NCBI GenBank assembly: GCA_950295325.1
Contig: OX485806.1
Location: 14,754,001 to 14,818,000, forward strand
Direction: 5' to 3'
DNA: 64,000 nucleotides
From: Polytrichum commune
Lineage: Eukaryota > Streptophyta > Polytrichopsida > Polytrichales > Polytrichaceae
Part shown: positions 36,550 to 49,019 of the stretch, piece after piece
How positions within the stretch are numbered: position 1 is the first letter of the stretch
How the letters are laid out: the number at the start of each line of letters is the position of its first letter
Program-made: the position numbers and the translations under genes
The notes under the pieces: model-generated
Databases searched by the model: none
What the model was told of the DNA's origin: nothing
What the model saw: the letters and a program-made list of their open reading frames with translations, nothing else

Positions 36550-37010
36550 CCCATTCATTATCTTGCACGTGTGTACCTGTGCAAGCTGCCAAAGGTATTG
36601 TTATTAGGCTAGATGGTTGAACAGGTATTAGATGTGCATTTGTAGACTTTGTGATTTGAGTGCATTTGTATCCTTCCCGTAGTTGTTCAAAGTCAGTGTC
36701 ATAGACCTGTACAGGTTCTTCAAAGAGGAACTCCTTGGTGTGGTATCCTGCTGTTATTTTTAATGTGAATTTGGTCAATTTGGTGACCACGCTAAATTAT
36801 TCTATCTTCGTGTCTTTGATTATCTTGCTCATGTACCTGTGCAATCCGCCGAAGTTATTGTTACTAGGCTTGATGTGTGAACAGGTGGCCAAGAATAGGT
36901 AGATGTGCATTTGTAGATGTTGTGATTTCATGTCATTTGTATTCTTCCTGGAGTTGCTCACATTTACAGTCATAGGCCTGTACAGGTTCTTTGAAGAGGC
37001 AGTCCTTTAT
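36550..37010. repeat. Two-copy direct repeat downstream of PUF
   Basis: TGTACCTGTGCAAGCTGCC..GTCATAGACCTGTACAGG at 36570-36740 recurs diverged at 36832-37010. The offset is about 270 bp. A 157-codon minus-strand frame covers the left copy, but the right copy has stops in the matching frame. Confidence 0.55.
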
Positions 37011-37425
37011 ATTTATTGGTGTCTTCTGTTATCTGCAGCTGTTTTAGAAAGTGTTTCCTTTATTGATACAGATCAGTACTAATGTATGGCTTGTTCCTGA
37101 GTTTGGTTGGTTAGTATCCCATCACATGTTACCCCTTCGTTTCAGGAGCTTGCATGGCAAGTTTTTTTTAACTCATCAACTGAAAACACGAGGTTATGCT
37201 TTGTGAGCATTGATGTGTCTAATTTGTGATTAGCAAAATTCTCTTGATTTGTGTTCTTTATGTTGGTGGATTGTCCCCAACTTCCCCCTCCCATTTATTA
37301 TCTCATGGAGGTTTGATATGTTCATCAATTAAGGTGTGTGGTTACTCTTCTTAATCACACACCTAGAGGAAAGAAGCGTTAGTTGGTAGGGAGGTATGCA
37401 CTTAAGGTATATGGGTCTTCAGTGG
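37011..37425. other. Gene-free stretch, nothing recognised
   Basis: Anonymous sequence with no supported feature. Confidence 0.5.
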
Positions 37426-37429
37426 CTCG

Positions 37430-37760
37430 TTTCTTAATCTGGACCCCTAGATTTGATTGGTATATGGTATGATGAGAATCAAAGAGTAAACTCCATAAAG
37501 ATACATGTTCAAAAGTGATTGGATTACGTCTTCAAATGTTAATTAATACTCTACACTGAATAGTGAACACAATTAGGAGGATGCATGCATCCGGTTAAGA
37601 AATTGATGAACATCCACTTCCAATAACCATAACTAAATCAGGGGTGTCTGATTTTCAATCTAATTTAATGCAAATCTGATCGGTACCAGTTGGAGAACAT
37701 GAAAAACGAACCGAGCAAATGAACAAGTAACACCCACATACCTTAACTCCTAAGTGACCA
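37430..37760 (+). repeat. Dispersed repeat R1-like copy
   Basis: GATGAGAATCAAAGAGTAAA, GGTACCAGTTGGAGAACATG and AACACCCACATACCTTAA align with 19860-20200. Confidence 0.55.
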
Positions 37761-38309
37761 CAGAGTGAGACGTGATTATGAGTGTTTTACTTAATTTATT
37801 TCCTTAAAGCAAACTTACCTTTATCTTACTCTTGGTTTTTTGCAGTTTGAACTAATAGACTGTTACATCATGTAGATCAAACTGATCAGCTGATCTAATA
37901 ACAACTTTTTGATATATGGACCTTGAAGTGTTTGGAACCTTACTATTTTGGGATAGTAACATGGTCAATGGCTAAATGTTGTTTTGCTTTTCCCACCAAG
38001 TTATGAAACTCAGAAATTTAGCTAATCATTTCAAAGACCAAATGATTTCTTGAGGAATAATGTTATTAAAATGATTTGGTGTAGATCTAGAAAAATAATT
38101 CTTATTGCCTCTGTATGGGAACGGTCTAAAAATCACTCTACAACTGTCTCTTACACACCAACTCAAAATAAGGACTCTATTTCATTATTTTAATATGTCT
38201 TTGATTCAAGCCGAAATCCCCGAGTCTTTTAAAGGTTTTGTTAGAAGTTTTCAAAGTTTGAAATCAAACAAATCTCTCAAGAAACAACAATGAAGAGAAG
38301 TGTTTATTG

Positions 38310-38520
38310 TGTGAAGACAAATGGGAGGATCTATGCATTCTGTTAAGAATTCAATGAACGTGTAATTCTAATAACCAAAACTAAATCAAAGGAGATCCAA
38401 TTTTTGTTCACGCTTCATCGAAGTTTTGTTAATGCAACACAAGTTACGTTGTGCAAATCTAAATGGTAGAAGTTGGTGAACATAAAAAATGAACCAAATA
38501 ACACCCACATACCATAGAAA
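38310..38520 (+). repeat. Dispersed repeat R1-like, 3' part
   Basis: ATGGTAGAAGTTGGTGAACA and ATAACACCCACATACC align with the ends of 19860-20200 and 37430-37760. Confidence 0.45.
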
Positions 38521-38542
38521 GGAGAGTTTGCAAACTATATTG

Positions 38543-38985
38543 AACAAGAAAACGGTAGAACCGTGAGGCTCTGTCCTTTACTATGAAAGACTACAATTGT
38601 AGCTGTCCACTTTGCTCATGCCAATCCATGGTTATTCACTATACCAAACATTTCTTGGATTTTGGGCACCTTCTTCTCAAATGCGGGTCAAGGATTGAAG
38701 CTACTCATTTATCACTCGAAAATTTTAAAATGAATAATCAAGAACTGCCGAAATAACTATAGTTGACTAGATTTCTTTCAATGCATTTTAGGGAGCAATT
38801 ATATATATAATTATATATATAGAGAGAGTCCACATTACATAAAGTGGACCAAAAATAACAAGAACAAGTAATGTCCAAGTGTGAACGCAAAGTGGTTAGG
38901 AAATTTGCTCTTGAAACGAAGAAGTTGATGCATAGTCTCTGTCCTACAAACAAAGCCAATAAAGTTATGCCCTTACATGTTAACC
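38543..38985 (+). repeat. R5 repeat (inverted partner at 57737-58218)
   Basis: AACGGTAGAACCGTGAGGCT near the left end and TGTGAACGCAAAGTGGTTAG near the right end recur inverted at 58.2 and 57.8 kb. The ends are conserved and the middle has diverged. No coding capacity. The class is unknown. Confidence 0.65.
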
Positions 38986-39323
38986 CCTATAAAACACTCT
39001 CTCAACCAAATAATTGGCACCGTGTGATAGATGAAACTTCTGCTTCCTTATAACTTTTGCAAATGTAATTGAAATAAGTCATGCTTTGATGTGGTGGACA
39101 ATTGCTTACAACAATGATTCAAAAACCTCGTTTTCTAATCTAATAACATCATTACCATGTTTAGCAAAAACATGAGGTAAATGCTTAAAGAAATCAATTT
39201 AGCACCATTTACCTCAGTTTTTTCACATGATTTTGCCACCTCGCCTTGTCATCTTGAGATAGATAAACCTAAGTTGGGGAAGGTTTGTGGGCATTGCTCA
39301 TTCATTTTTTTTGATCGTACATG

Positions 39324-39560
39324 CATATTTGAGTGGTGTGTGGATCTAAAATTGGACACAAAAGAACATGTGTTTAAAAGAGTATTACGTGCTCAAACAT
39401 GTCGATTGACACTCTAGTAGGCTTATTAGTTAAATGTAATTTGGGGGGTATATGACCATTTAATGAGCTTGAGAACCATCACTTTGACGATTAATAAGAT
39501 ATTCATACGGTCTTTGAGAATTATGAGAAATTGGTGACGGACATAATTTGGAATTGGCCA
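39324..39560 (+). repeat. Dispersed repeat R1 copy
   Basis: ATATTTGAGTGGTGTGTGG, GAACATGTGTTTAAAAGAG and TATGACCATTTAATGAGC match the order seen at 14872-15165. Confidence 0.6.
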
Positions 39561-39674
39561 TCATCTCACACTAATTGTGTGTTTTGCATCCTACAAAAAG
39601 TGGGTGTAGAGATACAAGTGCCCATTTCATGTTCATTTTTCCTTTGGTTGTTGCTTTTTTGAATCAATATCCTA

Positions 39675-39820
39675 TCATTTTGAGTGGCATATATATATGT
39701 GGCAAGGCTTGTAGTTATCAACAGACACCCAAAAGACACATTTTGTGACGAGATTGAACTATTTGCTTGAAATACATGCAACCATTCTAGGTTTCGTAGT
39801 GAACACAATTGGGAGGACCT
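39675..39820 (+). repeat. Dispersed repeat R1, degraded copy
   Basis: CACCCAAAAGACACATTTTG followed by GAACACAATTGGGAGGACC fits the R1 core with many changes. Confidence 0.4.
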
Positions 39821-39918
39821 AAGGAAATCTTCACTTTGACATCTTGTAACTTTTACAATTCAACTCCAATTCTAAAATGTGGAATGACATTGTGTAATTT
39901 TAGAATTGCTAATTGCAC

Positions 39919-40158
39919 GGGGTGGACTTATAGCATATGAGCATACCTCTCATTCATCCAACACAAAAGTTATGAAATAATGTGCAACTTGGGAATTTCT
40001 TATTGAAGTCAATTTGACACTAAAATCAACTACAAAGACCCCGGATTAGGTAGTATGGTCCAAATCATTTGAGATGAATTCACCACAAACCTAGGCATAG
40101 GGGTCCAAGCTCCTATGTTGGATGGATGAGACGTACACTTGCATGCAGTAATTCCCTC
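39919..40158. mobile_element. R2 foldback element, uninterrupted copy
   Basis: The left arm GCATATGAGCATACCTCTCA and right arm GGATGAGACGTACACTTGCA are inverted relatives. The interior aligns with 1421-2137 but lacks the Harbinger MITE. Confidence 0.6.
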
Positions 40159-40299
40159 TTGCCTTGCTAACGAAATGAACCAATTCTCGATCTGATTGAA
40201 CAACCATATTGTCTATTGAGTTGGGAGTTGTGCCCACATTAGGCCCACTTACCTTAAGTAGACAACCATTGTTTGTTTGTTTTCTATTAGGGCACCTAT

Positions 40300-40480
40300 A
40301 TTTGAGTAGTTTGGTATGGCTCCAAGAATGAATGCAAAAGAGATTGGATAAGCATTCTAGGTTCAATAATCAACATAGTTGGGGAAGACCTATACAACCA
40401 TTTAATGAGAACAAGAACCTTCACATTGATAATAAATAAAATACTAATATGAGCTTCAAAATTTTTTTGGAGGAAAGTAG
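40300..40480 (+). repeat. Dispersed repeat R1 copy
   Basis: TATATTTGAGTAGTTTGG, AAAGAGATTGGATAAGCATT and ACAACCATTTAATGAGAACA are in R1 order. Confidence 0.5.
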
Positions 40481-40556
40481 CTATAGCCTTGATTTAGTTT
40501 TGCTAACCATCTTACAACGTAGACATGCCTAATTCGGTTGTTTCTCTTGATCGGGA

Positions 40557-40870
40557 CACTTATGCTTGAGTGGTGTGTGGTTAGAAGTGGCTCCAACATT
40601 GGATACCAAAATGACATCTATTTTTAAAGAGATTGGATCACATGCTCAAAATATGTTATCCATTGTAGGCTTTATTGTCAACATAATTGGGGGGGGGGGG
40701 TTGGGTCAATCTAGGGCTAGGCAAGCAAACACACATCATAACCCGAGCAATGTTACAATTGGAAAAAAGTAACCATTTAAGACCCATCTACCTCACGAAT
40801 CATGTGTTTTCATATCCTAGGAGCTAGAAATGGGCTAGTTGGGAAAAAAAGAACCATTTGAAAACCCATC
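40557..40870 (+). repeat. Dispersed repeat R1, well preserved copy
   Basis: GCTTGAGTGGTGTGTGGTTA, AAAGAGATTGGATCACATGC and CATATCCTAGGAGCTAGAAA reproduce the length of the 14872-15165 copy. A 12-G run lies at 40689-40700. Confidence 0.6.
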
Positions 40871-41099
40871 TACTTTACTCCAGGATCAGTTCACATGGGT
40901 CGGAAGTCTTAAGTCTCAAGTATGACATGGATGCCTACACAACAACCTTGTTGGGAGGCGAGACTTTGAACTTGTGTTGAGAGTTGGGTGGAGCAAAAAG
41001 CAAGACTGAACTTCAAACACAAAAGTCCTGCAAAGGGTTTTGCATAAAATAATCACGATGGATCCGACTCTAATGAGAATTAAACATATATTTTAATGG

Positions 41100-41966
41100 T
41101 TTCTTGAGGCTCCAAAGTTGGGACTTGGCCTCCATGTTGGAACTTGGGATCCCATGTGAACCGGGCCTTAGGTGTGAAAGGGGCGAGTGTAGGAAAGAAG
41201 GAAGAAAGGAAGGCGGTGGGGTGGCCCAACAAACGGCTTGGCCGCTCGCATTCCGGCCTCTTGTTTGCTGCTGCTCTCCTCACCTCACCTCACCTCTCCT
41301 CTCCTCTCCTCTATTCTCTCGTGGCTTGTGCCGCAAGGAGTCTCGACTTTTGCCTCATGAGGCACTCAGATAGATTTCGCTCCTCTTCTCTCCCTTCCTA
41401 ACTCCCACCTGCGGCTTAACTTACAAAGAAACGGCAGAAAACATTTTAGGTTTGCAGGGATTGTTGCCAAGCAGCAAAGCATTTGGCGAGGGTTTGGAGG
41501 GGCGGATGGACACTTGATCAGGGTGACTCGCAATTTTGATCCTCTTCTTTTCCTTTTCCTTCCCCCACGGCTGCATGAGCAAGGGCCGCGCGACAGAGAC
41601 ATTTTAGGTTTCCAGGTATTGTTTGTTGCGAAGGGAGTATTTGGCGAGGGTTTGAAGGGGTTGGGAGGCCTTCATTAGGGACACTTGGATTGTGATCTGC
41701 TTCCTTTCCATTTCCTTTATCTTCCCCCACGGCTGGTGGATGTGCAGGGTGTTTTTTTTTTTGGTGAGAAACGCGAGCGAAACAGTTGAGGTTTCCCGGG
41801 ATTGTAAGGTGAACTTTGGCATTTTGGTGAGGTGTTGGTTACCTTCCCATACGGTTGCATGTGCAAGTGAAGCTTGGAGGAGAGACGGAAACATTTGAGG
41901 TTTCTTGGGATTGTTTGTGGAAGGTAGGAACCTTGATTAGGGTTTTGAGGTTTGAGAGGAGCGAAA
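41100..41966 (+). promoter_or_regulatory. SF3B1 promoter/5' leader built of degenerate tandem repeats
   Basis: A motif of the form ACATTTTAGGTTTCCAGG-ATTG begins at 41441, 41599, 41782 and 41891. Intervening TTTGGCGAGGGTTTG and CTTCCCCCACGGCTG blocks repeat in order, giving about four degenerate units of 110-180 bp. Upstream, 41280-41315 is a CTCAC/CTCTC-rich pyrimidine stretch likely near the transcription start. No intron is required between here and the ATG. Confidence 0.5.
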
Positions 41967-44900
41967 ATGGACGCTACCGACAAGGAGATAGCGAGGGTAC
42001 AGGAGGAGCGGCGGAAGAAGGAGGTGGAGCTCGCAAAAGTGACGTCGCTGAGCTTCGACAAGGATTTGTACGGCGCGTCCAACAGGTTCGAGGGGTACGA
42101 GAACTCCATTGTGGTGAACGAGGATGATGAGGAGGCGCTACAGGACCCGACGGAGCGGGAGGTCGCGAAGAAACTATCGTCCTACACGGCTCCGAAATCC
42201 GTGACGCAGGATTTACCTCGCGGGGATGTGTTTGATGATGGCATAGGGTTCAAGAAGCCGTCGCGGATTATCGACCGCGAGGATGATTACCGGAGGAAAC
42301 GCCTAAGCCGAATCATCTCGCCGGAACGCAACGATGCGTTTGCTATGGGGGATGCGACTCCGGACGCTTCCGTGCGAACCTACACAGATGTCATGCGAGA
42401 GGAGGCGTCGAAGCGCACGCGAGAAGAGACTTTGAGGTTGATTGCGAAGAAAAAAGAGGAAGCTGAGGCGAGAGGACATGAGGAATCGCTCGCCCCTACC
42501 AAGGCGCAACAGGGCCAAGTCGCTCCTGTGGGACCTGCTGCTGCCGCGGCCGCAGCGGCAGCCGCAGGCTCGAAGCGGAGGAACAGGTGGGATCAAAATA
42601 CTGATCAAGATGATGCAAAGAAGGCGAAAACAGGGTCGGATTGGGATGGTCCTGATGCTACTCCTGGGCCGAGTAGATGGGATGCAACGCCCACGCCTGG
42701 ACGCACGAATTTGGATGCCACTCCTATGGCTGGAAGACGCAATCGGTGGGACGAAACCCCAACTCCAGGGAGAGCTTCGGATGCTGATGCAACTCCAGGG
42801 GCAGGGTCGACTCCGGGCGCTACCCCGGCCGGTATGACATGGGATGCGACACCGAAGCTTGCAGGCATGGCGACTCCCACACCAAAGAAACAAAGGTCGA
42901 GATGGGATGAAACACCTGCAACGATGGGGAGTGCAACTCCGCTACCTGGTGCAACTCCGTCTATGTTCACTCCGGGGGTTACTCCAATGGGTGGAGTTGA
43001 ACTTGCAACACCGACTCCAGGGCAAATTGCGCTACGAGGACCCATGACACCGGAGCAATACAACATGCTGCGATGGGAGAAGGATATTGAAGAGAGGAAT
43101 CGTCCATTGCTCGACGAGGAGTTGGAGGCCATGTTTCCCATGGAGGGATACAAGGTTTTGGACCCCCCTCCTTCTTATGTGCCAATCAGGACCCCTGCCC
43201 GGAAGCTTTTGGCTACCCCAACTCCCATGGGTGGTACCCCCCTTTATGCCATTCCTGAAGAGGATCGCACCCAACAGTATGACGTTCCGAAAGAGTCTGC
43301 GGGTGGGTTGCCTTTCATGAAGCCTGAGGATTATCAGTACTTTGGAGCTCTGCTCAGTGAGAAAGAGGAAGAGGAGTTGACTGCAGAAGAGAGCAAAGAG
43401 CGGAAAATCATGAAGCTGTTGCTGAAGGTGAAGAATGGCACTCCACCTCAAAGGAAAACATCGCTGCGACAGCTCACTGATAAAGCAAGGGAGTTTGGTG
43501 CTGGGCCTTTGTTTACCCAAATTTTGCCCCTCCTCATGTCTCCCACACTGGAAGATCAAGAGCGACATTTGCTTGTGAAGGTTATTGACAGGGTGCTGTA
43601 CAAGTTGGATGAGCTGGTAAGGCCATTTGTTCATAAGATTCTTGTCGTCATTGAACCCCTCCTGATTGATGAGGACTACTATGCTCGTGTGGAAGGGCGA
43701 GAAATTATCTCCAATCTGAGCAAGGCTGCTGGTCTGGCAACGATGATTGCTGCTATGAGGCCCGATATCGACAATATTGATGAGTATGTGAGGAACACCA
43801 CGGCAAGGGCTTTCAGTGTGGTAGCCTCTGCACTTGGGATCCCTGCACTTCTACCCTTCTTAAAAGCCGTCTGTCAGAGTAAGAAATCTTGGCAGGCTCG
43901 GCATACGGGTATCAAAATTGTGCAACAGATCGCCATTCTCATGGGGTGTGCAGTACTTCCACATTTGAAATCACTGGTGGAAATTATTGAGCATGGATTG
44001 AGTGATGAGAACCAAAAGGTGAGGACCATCACAGCGCTGTCCCTTGCTGCTCTGGCAGAAGCAGCAGCTCCCTATGGTATTGAGAGCTTTGACTCTGTGC
44101 TGAAGCCACTGTGGAAAGGTATCCGGTCACATAGGGGCAAAGTTTTGGCTGCTTTTTTGAAAGCAATTGGATTTATTATTCCTCTCATGGACGCAATGTA
44201 TGCTAGCTACTATACCAAGGAAGTGATGGTCATTCTGATCAGGGAATTCCAGTCTCCAGACGAGGAGATGAAGAAGATTGTGCTGAAGGTGGTTAAGCAG
44301 TGTGTCAGCACAGAGGGTGTGGAGGCCCAATACATCAGGACGGAGATCCTTCCGGAGTTTTTCAGGAACTTCTGGGTGCGAAGGATGGCCCTTGACCGTA
44401 GAAATTATCGGCAGCTGGTTGATACCACTGTAGAGATTGCGGTTAAAGTAGGTGTTGCTGACATTGTGGGGAGAGTGGTTGAGGATTTGAAGGATGAAAG
44501 TGAGCCATATCGACGGATGGTGATGGAGACTATTGAGAAAGTAGTGGCTAATTTGGGAGCTTCAGATATCGATGCCCGACTTGAAGAACTTCTGATCGAT
44601 GGAATTTTATATGCTTTCCAAGAGCAGACAAGTGATGATGCCAATGTCATGCTTAATGGTTTTGGAACAGTAGTAAATGCACTTGGGCAGAGGGTGAAAC
44701 CTTACCTTCCACAGATTTGTGGAACTATCAAGTGGCGGCTCAACAACAAGAGTGCAAAAGTAAGGCAGCAAGCAGCAGACCTTATCTCTCGCATTGCGGT
44801 CGTCATGAAGCAGTGTCACGAAGAGCAGCTAATGGGCCATCTTGGAGTGGTCTTGTATGAGTATTTAGGTGAAGAGTATCCAGAAGTGCTTGGTTCTATT

Positions 44901-45836
44901 CTTGGGGCACTGAAGGCAATTGTGAATGTTATTGGAATGACGAAGATGACTCCTCCTATCAAAGATTTGCTTCCACGACTTACTCCCATTTTGAAGAATA
45001 GGCATGAGAAGGTGCAGGAGAACTGCATTGATCTGGTGGGTCGGATTGCTGACAGGGGAGCTGAATTTGTCCCTGCAAGAGAGTGGATGAGAATATGTTT
45101 TGAGCTTCTCGAGATGCTCAAGGCCCACAAGAAGGGCATTAGGCGAGCAACCGTGAATACTTTCGGGTATATTGCCAAAGCTATTGGACCTCAGGATGTG
45201 CTGGCCACTCTTTTAAACAACTTGAAGGTGCAGGAGAGGCAAAATCGAGTGTGCACAACTGTGGCCATAGCCATTGTGGCTGAAACGTGTTCTCCCTTCA
45301 CTGTCCTTCCTGCTTTGATGAACGAGTACCGTGTACCAGAATTGAATGTGCAGAATGGTGTTTTGAAATCACTTTCCTTCTTGTTTGAGTACATCGGGGA
45401 GATGGGGAAAGATTATATCTATGCAGTGACACCCCTTCTAGAAGATGCATTGATGGACAGAGATTTGGTTCACAGGCAGACAGCTGCTTCTGCTGTGAAG
45501 CACATGGCATTGGGTGTTGCTGGACTTGGGTGCGAGGATGCTTTGATACACTTGCTGAACTTTTTGTGGCCAAACATTTTCGAGACATCTCCCCATGTCA
45601 TAAATGCAGTTATGGAAGCAATTGAGGGAATGCGGGTAGCTTTGGGACCCACTATTTTGTTGAATTACTGCCTGCAAGGTCTCTTTCACCCTGCCAGGAA
45701 AGTTAGGGAAGTATATTGGAAAATTTACAACTCATTATATATTGGTTCACAAGATGGACTTGTGGCTGCCTATCCAGTTCTGGAAGATGATGGTCAGAAT
45801 TGCTACAGCCGACCAGAGCTAAGAATGTTTCTCTAG
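41967..45836 (+). CDS. SF3B1: Splicing factor 3B subunit 1 (SF3b155), intronless, 1289 aa
   Basis: One uninterrupted frame encodes this core U2 snRNP/SF3b protein, which clamps the branch-site duplex during spliceosome assembly in the nucleus. The start is the ATG at 41967 ([19 protein letters not shown]); upstream frame extension has no ATG. Residues ~205-315 carry Trp-containing U2AF-ligand-type motifs ([39 protein letters not shown]) among TP-rich repeats that are typical phosphorylation sites. The rest, from ~490, is the HEAT superhelix. It keeps [23 protein letters not shown] and NQKVRT; Lys684 corresponds to human Lys700. The C terminus ([20 protein letters not shown], then SRPELRMFL) is of plant form. 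The length is close to the human protein (1304 aa). No frame damage is visible, and strong conservation argues for a functional gene. Confidence 0.97.
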   Translation: MDATDKEIARVQEERRKKEVELAKVTSLSFDKDLYGASNRFEGYENSIVVNEDDEEALQDPTEREVAKKLSSYTAPKSVTQDLPRGDVFDDGIGFKKPSRIIDREDDYRRKRLSRIISPERNDAFAMGDATPDASVRTYTDVMREEASKRTREETLRLIAKKKEEAEARGHEESLAPTKAQQGQVAPVGPAAAAAAAAAAGSKRRNRWDQNTDQDDAKKAKTGSDWDGPDATPGPSRWDATPTPGRTNLDATPMAGRRNRWDETPTPGRASDADATPGAGSTPGATPAGMTWDATPKLAGMATPTPKKQRSRWDETPATMGSATPLPGATPSMFTPGVTPMGGVELATPTPGQIALRGPMTPEQYNMLRWEKDIEERNRPLLDEELEAMFPMEGYKVLDPPPSYVPIRTPARKLLATPTPMGGTPLYAIPEEDRTQQYDVPKESAGGLPFMKPEDYQYFGALLSEKEEEELTAEESKERKIMKLLLKVKNGTPPQRKTSLRQLTDKAREFGAGPLFTQILPLLMSPTLEDQERHLLVKVIDRVLYKLDELVRPFVHKILVVIEPLLIDEDYYARVEGREIISNLSKAAGLATMIAAMRPDIDNIDEYVRNTTARAFSVVASALGIPALLPFLKAVCQSKKSWQARHTGIKIVQQIAILMGCAVLPHLKSLVEIIEHGLSDENQKVRTITALSLAALAEAAAPYGIESFDSVLKPLWKGIRSHRGKVLAAFLKAIGFIIPLMDAMYASYYTKEVMVILIREFQSPDEEMKKIVLKVVKQCVSTEGVEAQYIRTEILPEFFRNFWVRRMALDRRNYRQLVDTTVEIAVKVGVADIVGRVVEDLKDESEPYRRMVMETIEKVVANLGASDIDARLEELLIDGILYAFQEQTSDDANVMLNGFGTVVNALGQRVKPYLPQICGTIKWRLNNKSAKVRQQAADLISRIAVVMKQCHEEQLMGHLGVVLYEYLGEEYPEVLGSILGALKAIVNVIGMTKMTPPIKDLLPRLTPILKNRHEKVQENCIDLVGRIADRGAEFVPAREWMRICFELLEMLKAHKKGIRRATVNTFGYIAKAIGPQDVLATLLNNLKVQERQNRVCTTVAIAIVAETCSPFTVLPALMNEYRVPELNVQNGVLKSLSFLFEYIGEMGKDYIYAVTPLLEDALMDRDLVHRQTAASAVKHMALGVAGLGCEDALIHLLNFLWPNIFETSPHVINAVMEAIEGMRVALGPTILLNYCLQGLFHPARKVREVYWKIYNSLYIGSQDGLVAAYPVLEDDGQNCYSRPELRMFL

Positions 45837-46750
45837 GTACAACCTGACTTCTCTTGTCATACGTCGACAAGGATCTTGAGTGAATATGAAGGTCAAAATT
45901 ACCTCTGCCACTTGTGGATCTCCCATCAAGACTCATGCTCTGAAGCATGAAATCATTTGTCAAGCTCTGCATTGTACGCAAGTGGACTCAACTTTTATCT
46001 AGAGCAGGCTCTGTAAATGTTCAGCAGATTATAACGTAGGTTTATCAGGATCATCTTTGTAGGTTTGTCAGGCTGTGAGCTGGAATTCTTGTTAGGTCAT
46101 GCACTGCAACTAAGGCTTGAGACAGGCAACTTCCACATAGTGGACCTAATGAAGTTTGAGCTGTTTGGTTGGTCTTGTCAATCTTATTCCTTCCTACATT
46201 ATGCAACAATGATATATCGGGCGCTCGAGGAAGAAGAGGAAGAAGAGTTATCAGCAAGGCTATGAATCATCCTCTTGGGTATCAGAATTTTAACTGGTAA
46301 TACAACTTACTTCCTTCAGAGTCCTGCTAGAAGTTAAAATGGAAATCTGCAATGATGGTCTCAAAGGTTAGAGTCTACTAGCAACAGTTCAGGGCTCTCT
46401 TGAACTTCTGCAACTAGTATCATGCAGTTTCTACTTCTGCAGTTCTGTAATTATAACCTCGAACTATTAACAGCTATGGCTATACAGTGACAGTTATGGT
46501 CCTTGCAGCAATGTAATTTTTCCCTGTCTGATCATCAGCCTTCAAGGCCATCTTCTTGCATTTTCATTTGAGGTAACCAGTTCTGTGCATGTGAGTAGGA
46601 TGCTGTGAGTGTTGACAGTGCTTCAACTTATCTGGTTTTGTTCGATGGGTTAATGCATTAAATATCCATAAATTTTTATTTGGAGGTTTTGTACAACATG
46701 TATGGCTTGTTGGGCTTCTCTGTTGTTTTTATTAGATGCTTGTAATGCCA
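45837..46750 (+). other. Probable SF3B1 3' UTR and downstream flank
   Basis: No reading frame of interest follows the TAG. The stop is immediately followed by GTACAA, which could serve as a 3' UTR splice donor, but this is not established. The end of the transcript was not determined. Confidence 0.4.
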
Positions 46751-48788
46751 TGTACATTTGTTGATATGTGGTTCTACTTGTCTGGTTTCAGAATCTGGAT
46801 GTCGAGTCCCTTGTAATCAACAGAGGCAGCTCATTTCGGTATATCAAACGGATTGAAATTCCATTCCTGTATTGGGACATGGGTGGTTCTTTGGGTGATT
46901 ATGTTTCTTGGATTGAAATCCTATTTTTATCTCGTGGATTTTTGTTTACAGTGGTGCCAGGTGGGAGCAAACTGTGACTCGGGAGATTGTTACCACTCTT
47001 TGTTAACCACTTCCACCTTGTATCTAAGTTATCTTAGATGCTGAAATTGTGTGAATTGTTGGTGAGTCATCAAAGAGTGCCGCAGGAATCAGGATAGATG
47101 GCGTACGTATATCTGTAAAGCATTGATCTATCAATTTGGCCTTGAGAAACTCTGTTTGGAAACCAGATATCTTAGTTTCAGCCATATTTCTGCCATAGAA
47201 ATCTAGCTGAATTGATGAAGCTCAACTCAGAAGATGTACAGACTATCTCATTACTAAATCTGCCATTATCTCATTACAACTTCCAAAAGTGGGTTCTGTT
47301 TATTTGCATGTATATTGCACTAGCTACTGAATTATGACTCTGAGTGATTTCACAGGAACGACTAAATATGGTTATTACGTAGTACGAACCACTAAGGTAG
47401 GTGCATCTTCTCCGGTTTGTGACCTATTATGGACACCTGAAATAACGTGTAGGGCAGGTAGACACAAGGCATATGATATGTGGTTCTTCAGAAACTAGAA
47501 ATCAAGTGGAGGCCAAGCATGGCTGATGTGCACACAGCAAGTCCACCATGTAGCAACTGTGACATAAAAGGCTCCAACATAGGTAGGGCCATGGATTTGC
47601 TAATTTCATATTCTCATGAATTGTGTATAAGGCATTTTAAGCAAGTGTAGCATGTCACTTGTGGTCCTACATTCTCAAATTGATGAGGTTTTAGGACCAC
47701 AAAATTAAGTTCCAAGAGGTCCATTGTACTCCCAAGGTGTCATGGAATGGTTTGGAGAGACTTATTAATATATTCAGTTCCATCCTCTCACGCCTTCCAT
47801 CCTCTCTTATCCTCTTATGTTACCTCAAATTTTCACCTTCTGCTCCATGAGGGATGCCTTGTGTGCTGTGCTCATCCATAACTTGAAGACTTGTACTTGA
47901 GATTGTATTCTACTTAAAACACTTTGAAATATGTTTCTAGTTTCAAAGATCTACATACGATTTGGAGTTGTAGTCTTGTAAATTTCAAAACAATGACTCT
48001 CTTTTTCCTAAAATCAACATATGCATCATCATATTGTAAGTCGTATGCACGGAAATTCTTCGTATACTTTGGTGTTAGTCCAGATAGAAAGACATTTCCA
48101 TGTCGAGCATATCACTCTACAAACCCACTGTTCTACTTTGACTAGACTGTTTTGGACAAAATTGTGTATATTATAATGAAACAATTTAAGTTCCCTTTTG
48201 TATTCACCAAAGATTATGAAGCTCTACATCTTGGGCAACTACACTGTTTTTGTAATAAGTGTGGGTGAGAAATTCATGTGGGTTGGAAATTAGTGTGACC
48301 CAAATTAGTTTTTGAGTACTTGCCTTGGATAAAATTAATATTGTCATCTCAAACACTTCATCCACGTCCATTAGGGTTATTTATGGTACACCATTGGACA
48401 AAAAATAGGTTTGAGCACAAACACGATTTGAGCACATACTATAATGTCCATCTTTTTCTTTGTTGCCAAGCTTAGTAGAGGAGTAGGCACTTTACATCAA
48501 TTGAAGTAAGTAGGTACCTGTGTTAGTGTTGTACTTTTGGTCTTTCAACTCATCTTTATTGTCAGGTTGCACTTGCAAGTGTACATGTTCAATTGAGGAT
48601 AGTTGCAAAATACATTTGGATGAGAAATTGAATGTTCATCCAAATATGCAAACAAAAGAAACCCACATTAATTTCTCAAATTGGAAATTTCAGTGGATCA
48701 CTTCAAATTATAATGAAAAATAGTGTGGGTAATTGGGGTTACTATGGCCCACACTAATTAGATAAAACAATGTAGTCCTAAGTAATTG
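46751..48788. other. Gene-free stretch, nothing firmly recognised
   Basis: Anonymous sequence. Weak inverted similarity around AGTGTGGG (48260 and 48760) hints at a small decayed element but was not strong enough to call. Confidence 0.45.
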
Positions 48789-48823
48789 TACTTGACAAAG
48801 TGGGGAACATTAAACTCGCAAGA
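48789..48823 (+). repeat. 35-bp direct repeat, left copy
   Basis: The 35 bp starting TACTTGACAAAGTGGGGAAC is identical to 50785-50819. Similarity continues weakly to a shared CCATGTCCC about 25 bp beyond each copy. Confidence 0.85.
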
Positions 48824-49019
48824 TATTTTATGAAGCAATGGTCCATGTCCCTATGCATAAAAAAGAAAAGAAAAGAAAAATGTCACTGTTTTGTTTTACA
48901 CCAATGTGTGATATCCGTTCGTTGGCTCCTGCACCATATCCGTGGGGGTATGGGGTGGGAGTGGTTTAGTTCCTATACCCATAGGTGGACCTTTGGTTAG
49001 TATTAACACGTTTCTAGTT

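Noticed and set aside
36317-36790. 157-codon minus-strand frame
   Set aside because: No family features. The partly duplicated copy next to it is broken by stops in the same frame.
48255-48770. Weak inverted arms around AGTGTGGG
   Set aside because: Matches are short and interrupted and no target duplication is seen.
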